The position numbers were made by a program, and so were the translations under genes. 16,115 nt of DNA from Pseudobowmanella sp964228145. GTDB lineage: Bacteria > Pseudomonadota > Gammaproteobacteria > Enterobacterales > Alteromonadaceae. The notes under the pieces are model-generated. The model was not told the origin of the DNA, did not search any database, and saw only the letters and a program-made list of their open reading frames with translations. The DNA lies in the NCBI GenBank assembly GCA_964228145.1, contig CAXQZJ010000169.1, forward strand, positions 1-16,115. The letters run 5' to 3'. Numbering within the stretch: the stretch's first letter is position 1; the number at the start of each line of letters is the position of its first letter. This document shows, piece by piece, positions 13,293 through 16,115 of this stretch.

Positions 13293-13904
13293 TTAAAGCT
13301 CGAATGTCACTTTGACCTGCACGCCGCCGACTTCGGTTGATTCACCATTAACGACACGAGGCTTGTATTTGTATTTAAGTACTGCATCCATGGCATTTTT
13401 TTCAAAAATACCCTGAGGTTGTGCATCTACGACAATTGGGTCGCGCACTGAACCGTTTTTAGTGACGGTAAACTCCACCACAACCCATCCTTCGATACCG
13501 CGAGATTGCGCCATGCGCGGATACACAGCAGGCTGTCTTACGATGGGCAAATAGTCACCGTCGCTGGATTCCAGCGATGGACCACCATCGAGTGCCATGT
13601 TGGTATCTACTGCTGCGGTAAAGCTGGTTGAAGATGCACTGGCATCTGGCGTAGGTGAATCCAGCTGAGGGGCCTCCATTTGTGGTGGCGGCTCCTGAGG
13701 CTTAGGTGGCTTCTTGGGTTTACTTTCTTTTTGTTTCACCACTTCTTCAGGCTTTACCCTGACAAAATCCAGCACCCGGCCTTGTGGCGGCTCCGACATT
13801 GCGGTGTCGCCACTTTTAATCAGGGACTGCATTAAATAGAACAGACCCAAAGTGACGGCAGCCGAAAATGCCAGAGCAAGTAATAAACGTACAATTCCAG
13901 GCAT
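13293..13904 (-). CDS. tonB2: TonB-family energy transducer, TonB2 type
   Basis: The 203-residue protein links the inner-membrane ExbB/ExbD motor to TonB-dependent outer-membrane receptors. One membrane anchor spans about 5-25. A lysine/proline-rich periplasmic linker follows at 51-80 (KPKKPPKPQEPPP). The C-terminal TonB domain runs from about 120 to 203, with the conserved YP pair in AVYPRMAQSRGIEGWVVVEF and the later LKYKYKPRVVNG. The linker is short, as in Vibrio TonB2, in contrast to the longer TonB1 type. It starts 2 bases after the exbD stop with a weak ribosome-binding site, so translation is probably coupled. The symbol follows the operon type, not a verified orthology. Confidence 0.93.
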   Translation of the reverse strand: MPGIVRLLLALAFSAAVTLGLFYLMQSLIKSGDTAMSEPPQGRVLDFVRVKPEEVVKQKESKPKKPPKPQEPPPQMEAPQLDSPTPDASASSTSFTAAVDTNMALDGGPSLESSDGDYLPIVRQPAVYPRMAQSRGIEGWVVVEFTVTKNGSVRDPIVVDAQPQGIFEKNAMDAVLKYKYKPRVVNGESTEVGGVQVKVTFEL

Positions 13905-13906
13905 GG

Positions 13907-14314
13907 TTACGGCTCTTGCGCTGCAATGGAGACGTCTTCGATACCAGCGGCGCGTGCGGCATCCATGACTTTAATCAAGACTTCGGTAGTGGCTTTACGA
14001 TCCGCTTGAATAACCACAGTACCTTGTGGGTTTTCAGCATATAAACGCTCAATGTTGGCTTGCACCGCACGGGCGTCAACCTGACGTTTATTAATCCAAA
14101 TTTCACCTTTATCACTGATCGCAACCAGAATATTAGCTCGCGGCTTTGATACTGCTGTGGCGGCATCCGGACGATTGACGTCGATACCGGCTTCCTTAAC
14201 AAAAGAGGCGGTAACGATGAAGAAGATCAACATGATAAATACAACGTCCAACATGGGCGTCATATCGATCTGCGCCTCATCTTCTTCCACCATGTTCATA
14301 AATGACTGTTTCAT
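13907..14314 (-). CDS. exbD2: Biopolymer transport protein ExbD2
   Basis: ExbD is the proton-channel partner of ExbB in the TonB energy-transduction complex. The 135-residue product has a short cytoplasmic N-terminus, then IDMTPMLDVVFIMLIFFIVT, a single membrane helix whose D23 is the conserved proton-handling aspartate. A periplasmic domain follows, including GEIWINKRQVDARAV and GTVVIQADRKATTEVLIKVM. It lies 5 bases after exbB2 and 2 bases before tonB2. Confidence 0.95.
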   Translation of the reverse strand: MKQSFMNMVEEDEAQIDMTPMLDVVFIMLIFFIVTASFVKEAGIDVNRPDAATAVSKPRANILVAISDKGEIWINKRQVDARAVQANIERLYAENPQGTVVIQADRKATTEVLIKVMDAARAAGIEDVSIAAQEP

Positions 14315-14319
14315 AGTCT

Positions 14320-14850
14320 TTACTCGCTTTTAGTCGCGTGAATATCAAGCGCATCTTCTAGATGTTGGCGCTCTTTTTTCGCAGTTCGGGTTAACCAGGT
14401 GGTAGCGAAAACGCCGGAAAGGGCGCCGACCATACCTGCCATGGTTGGAATTGTGGCTTTTGATACACCAGAGGCCATAGAGCGGGCGTTGCCCGAGCCT
14501 GAGGCGGCCATCACATCAAATACTTCAATCATCCCTGTCACTGTGCCCATAAGGCCAAGTAGGGGACACAGAGCAACCAATGCCTGTATCACAGGAAGGT
14601 TGCCGGACAATGCCATGCTTACGCGAGACACCATCGCTGTGCGTATTTGGTGGGCGTTCCAGGAGCTGTGATCAGCACGCTGATTCCAGCGCTTAATCAC
14701 CTCTTCACGGTACTTTTTATGCCAAATGGTCAAGTACAGTGAGCGCTCAAGGATCAAAAGCCACATGACGAATATCAGGATGCCGATGACCAGCAGCACC
14801 TGGCCGCCGGTTTCGGTAAAGTCGCGTATGGCTTCGATAAAATCCAGCAT
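14320..14850 (-). CDS. exbB2: MotA/TolQ/ExbB proton channel family protein ExbB2
   Basis: The 176-residue protein is a compact ExbB. Three membrane helices are visible: about 17-35 (GQVLLVIGILIFVMWLLIL), about 85-113 containing the LCPLLGLMGTVTGMIEVFDV signature, and about 133-154 (TIPTMAGMVGALSGVFATTW). A cytoplasmic loop lies between the first two. It would form the pentameric pore around the ExbD helices. It starts 6 bases after the ttpC stop and ends 5 bases before exbD2. Two ExbB-type proteins, this one and the C-terminus of TtpC, occur side by side, the normal arrangement of TonB2 clusters. Confidence 0.94.
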   Translation of the reverse strand: MLDFIEAIRDFTETGGQVLLVIGILIFVMWLLILERSLYLTIWHKKYREEVIKRWNQRADHSSWNAHQIRTAMVSRVSMALSGNLPVIQALVALCPLLGLMGTVTGMIEVFDVMAASGSGNARSMASGVSKATIPTMAGMVGALSGVFATTWLTRTAKKERQHLEDALDIHATKSE

Positions 14851-14856
14851 AATGGC

Positions 14857-16115
14857 TTAGCCTCGCTCAGCGCGCTCAGCAATCACGCCTGCAGCTTGTT
14901 CCTGCAGAATGTGAATAATGTTTTTACTGCGGGTATGCAGCATGGCGTATAGCAGGGTCATCGGAATTGCAACAACCAGACCTTGAACTGTGGTGGTCAG
15001 TGCCGTTGAAATACCGCCAGCCATCAACTTAGGGTCACCGGTACCAAACAAGGTAATTTGCTGGAAGGTAATAATCATACCTGTCACCGTACCTAATAGA
15101 CCCATCAGTGGCGCGATAACTGAAATCATTTTGATCAGAGTCAGGTTACGCTGCAACTTCGGCATCTCAGCCAGAATGGCTTCTGTCAGATGCAATTCCA
15201 GTGCCTCGGTGTCGGCATTAGGATGCTGGTCGCGTACCTGCATCACACGGCCGAGGGGGTTATTGCCTTTCGGCGTGTCTGACTTAAGCTGCTTATTAAT
15301 TTTCTGACGCACCAAGAACAAGGTGATCATGCGTTCAAGGGCAAGCAGTAAACCAACCGCACCGACCGCCAGAATGATGTAACCGATTAAACCACCGAAC
15401 TCGACACGTTCCATAAAGGTAGGCGCTTGTACCAACAAGCCCAGAATTGAACCACCAGTTGGGTCGATACCAAATTTGACCAGCTCACCAGAAGAGCTCT
15501 CCAGGGCTTCAGCGGAGGCCAGGAATCTGTCAACTGGCTGACGTTTAAGCTCCAGTACCGAGTTGGTGTTGCCATCGAACTCCAGGTATTTACCGTCCGC
15601 AACCATGGCCAATGGGCCAACGCGCACGATTGATTTTTGCGTGCGATTGCCATCCGCTTCAATTACTTCGGCAGTAAAGCGAGTCACTTTGCCGGACTCT
15701 GTCATCTCGCGCTGAATTTCAAACCAGACGCGCTCGATTTCTTCAATCGAAGCCATTTGAGAGCCAGTACCCATTGATTGGGCCAACTCATCAAGAAACT
15801 CACCGCGGCCAGGAATTTGTGCTGAAATCATTGAGTTAGCAAACTTACTGCGAGTATCGCCAGCAACCTGCTGCAATACACCAAATAACTCTTTTAACGA
15901 GCCTTTCCGCTCATCCAGTGCTTGTTTCAGATCAGCCAGTTTAAAGTCATTCTCTTCACTGCTGGTTTCCAGTTGTTCTGATAAACGCTCTTGAGCTGCT
16001 AAGCGCGCGCGGGCGTCACGTAACATCGCGTCTTGCTCGGCAACTTTTGCCGCAAACTCTTTTTCGCGAGCTTCGTTTTGTTTGTACTGTTCAAATTTAC
16101 CCTGCTCAAGTTGTT
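14857..16115 (-). CDS. ttpC: TtpC-like large ExbB-family protein (TonB2 system), N-terminus outside the window
   Basis: The frame is open to the right edge of the window, so this is a partial gene of at least 419 residues. The ATG at 16026 lies in mid coiled coil and is not the real start: 29 more codons upstream read QLEQGKFEQYKQNEAREKEF and on in the same charged helical pattern. The protein has a long periplasmic coiled-coil region, then a globular part (SKFANSMISAQIPGRGEFLDELAQ, RFTAEVIEADGNRTQKSIVR). A membrane helix follows (GYIILAVGAVGLLLAL), and a C-terminal MotA/TolQ/ExbB domain with MGLLGTVTGMIITFQQ and LTTTVQGLVVAIPMTLLYAML. TtpC of Vibrio is required together with ExbB2, ExbD2 and TonB2 for TonB2-dependent uptake. 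The gene just outside the window is probably the DUF3450 protein usually found upstream. Confidence 0.9.
   Translation of the reverse strand, partial: QLEQGKFEQYKQNEAREKEFAAKVAEQDAMLRDARARLAAQERLSEQLETSSEENDFKLADLKQALDERKGSLKELFGVLQQVAGDTRSKFANSMISAQIPGRGEFLDELAQSMGTGSQMASIEEIERVWFEIQREMTESGKVTRFTAEVIEADGNRTQKSIVRVGPLAMVADGKYLEFDGNTNSVLELKRQPVDRFLASAEALESSSGELVKFGIDPTGGSILGLLVQAPTFMERVEFGGLIGYIILAVGAVGLLLALERMITLFLVRQKINKQLKSDTPKGNNPLGRVMQVRDQHPNADTEALELHLTEAILAEMPKLQRNLTLIKMISVIAPLMGLLGTVTGMIITFQQITLFGTGDPKLMAGGISTALTTTVQGLVVAIPMTLLYAMLHTRSKNIIHILQEQAAGVIAERAERG

Noticed and set aside
14857..16026. ATG at 16026 as the true start of the TtpC-like gene
   Set aside because: The same frame stays open to the window edge with matching coiled-coil composition, so the gene simply continues outside.
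1..16115. CRISPR array, tRNA genes, insertion sequences, prophage or defence island
   Set aside because: No regularly spaced repeats, no tRNA-like cloverleaf sequence, and no transposase, integrase or nuclease-type genes were seen; almost all of the window is assigned to chromosomal genes.

Overview
The window looks like core chromosome of a marine gammaproteobacterium, most likely an Alteromonadales/Alteromonadaceae-type organism. The evidence is gene order and protein similarity: the rpoD-dnaG-yqeY-rpsU cluster lies back to back with tsaD, followed by plsY, folB, folK and uppP. This is the E. coli rpsU/tsaD/plsY/folB/uppP neighbourhood with yqeY and folK added, as in other marine gammaproteobacteria. 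A TtpC-ExbB-ExbD-TonB-TPR cluster (Vibrio/Shewanella/Alteromonas TonB2 type) closes the window. Genus is inference. I see no tRNA, rRNA, CRISPR array, insertion sequence or prophage gene.

Layout. Positions 1-3000 (minus strand) hold the macromolecular-synthesis operon read right to left: rpsU, yqeY, dnaG and the first 41 codons of rpoD. It has a good sigma-70 promoter ahead of rpsU, an attenuator-like terminator after rpsU, a long hairpin between yqeY and dnaG, and an extended -10 element just before rpoD. Positions 3045-4058 hold tsaD (tRNA t6A synthesis), convergent with plsY (phospholipid synthesis). Positions 4794-6831 hold a tightly packed plus-strand operon folB-folK-uppP-hinT (folate synthesis, undecaprenyl-phosphate recycling, a histidine-triad nucleotide hydrolase). 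A bidirectional terminator separates it from a minus-strand lipoprotein related to the dipeptidyl-peptidase III (M49) family but with a shortened HExxH zinc motif (6872-8536). Next is a plus-strand HDOD-domain protein (8805-9644), then a minus-strand Iap-like M28 aminopeptidase lipoprotein (9698-10774).

The most interesting block is 10892-11919. A soxR gene (redox-sensing [2Fe-2S] MerR-family activator) is divergent from a VOC/glyoxalase-fold gene. Between them is a near-consensus SoxR box inside a promoter with the diagnostic 19-bp spacer, pointing toward the VOC gene. The first thing that promoter would transcribe is a 26-codon open reading frame with a very good ribosome-binding site. Its stop codon lies in the ribosome-binding site of the VOC gene. 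So the SoxR target here appears to be a two-gene operon, an unrecognised small protein plus a VOC protein, rather than soxS.

Positions 11959-16115 (minus strand) carry the TonB2-type energy-transduction operon, read right to left: ttpC (cut by the window end), exbB2, exbD2, tonB2 and a secreted TPR protein, with gaps of 2-11 bases. Inner-membrane ExbB/ExbD/TtpC would harness the proton motive force and TonB would pass it to outer-membrane receptors. The receptor and ligand are not in the window.
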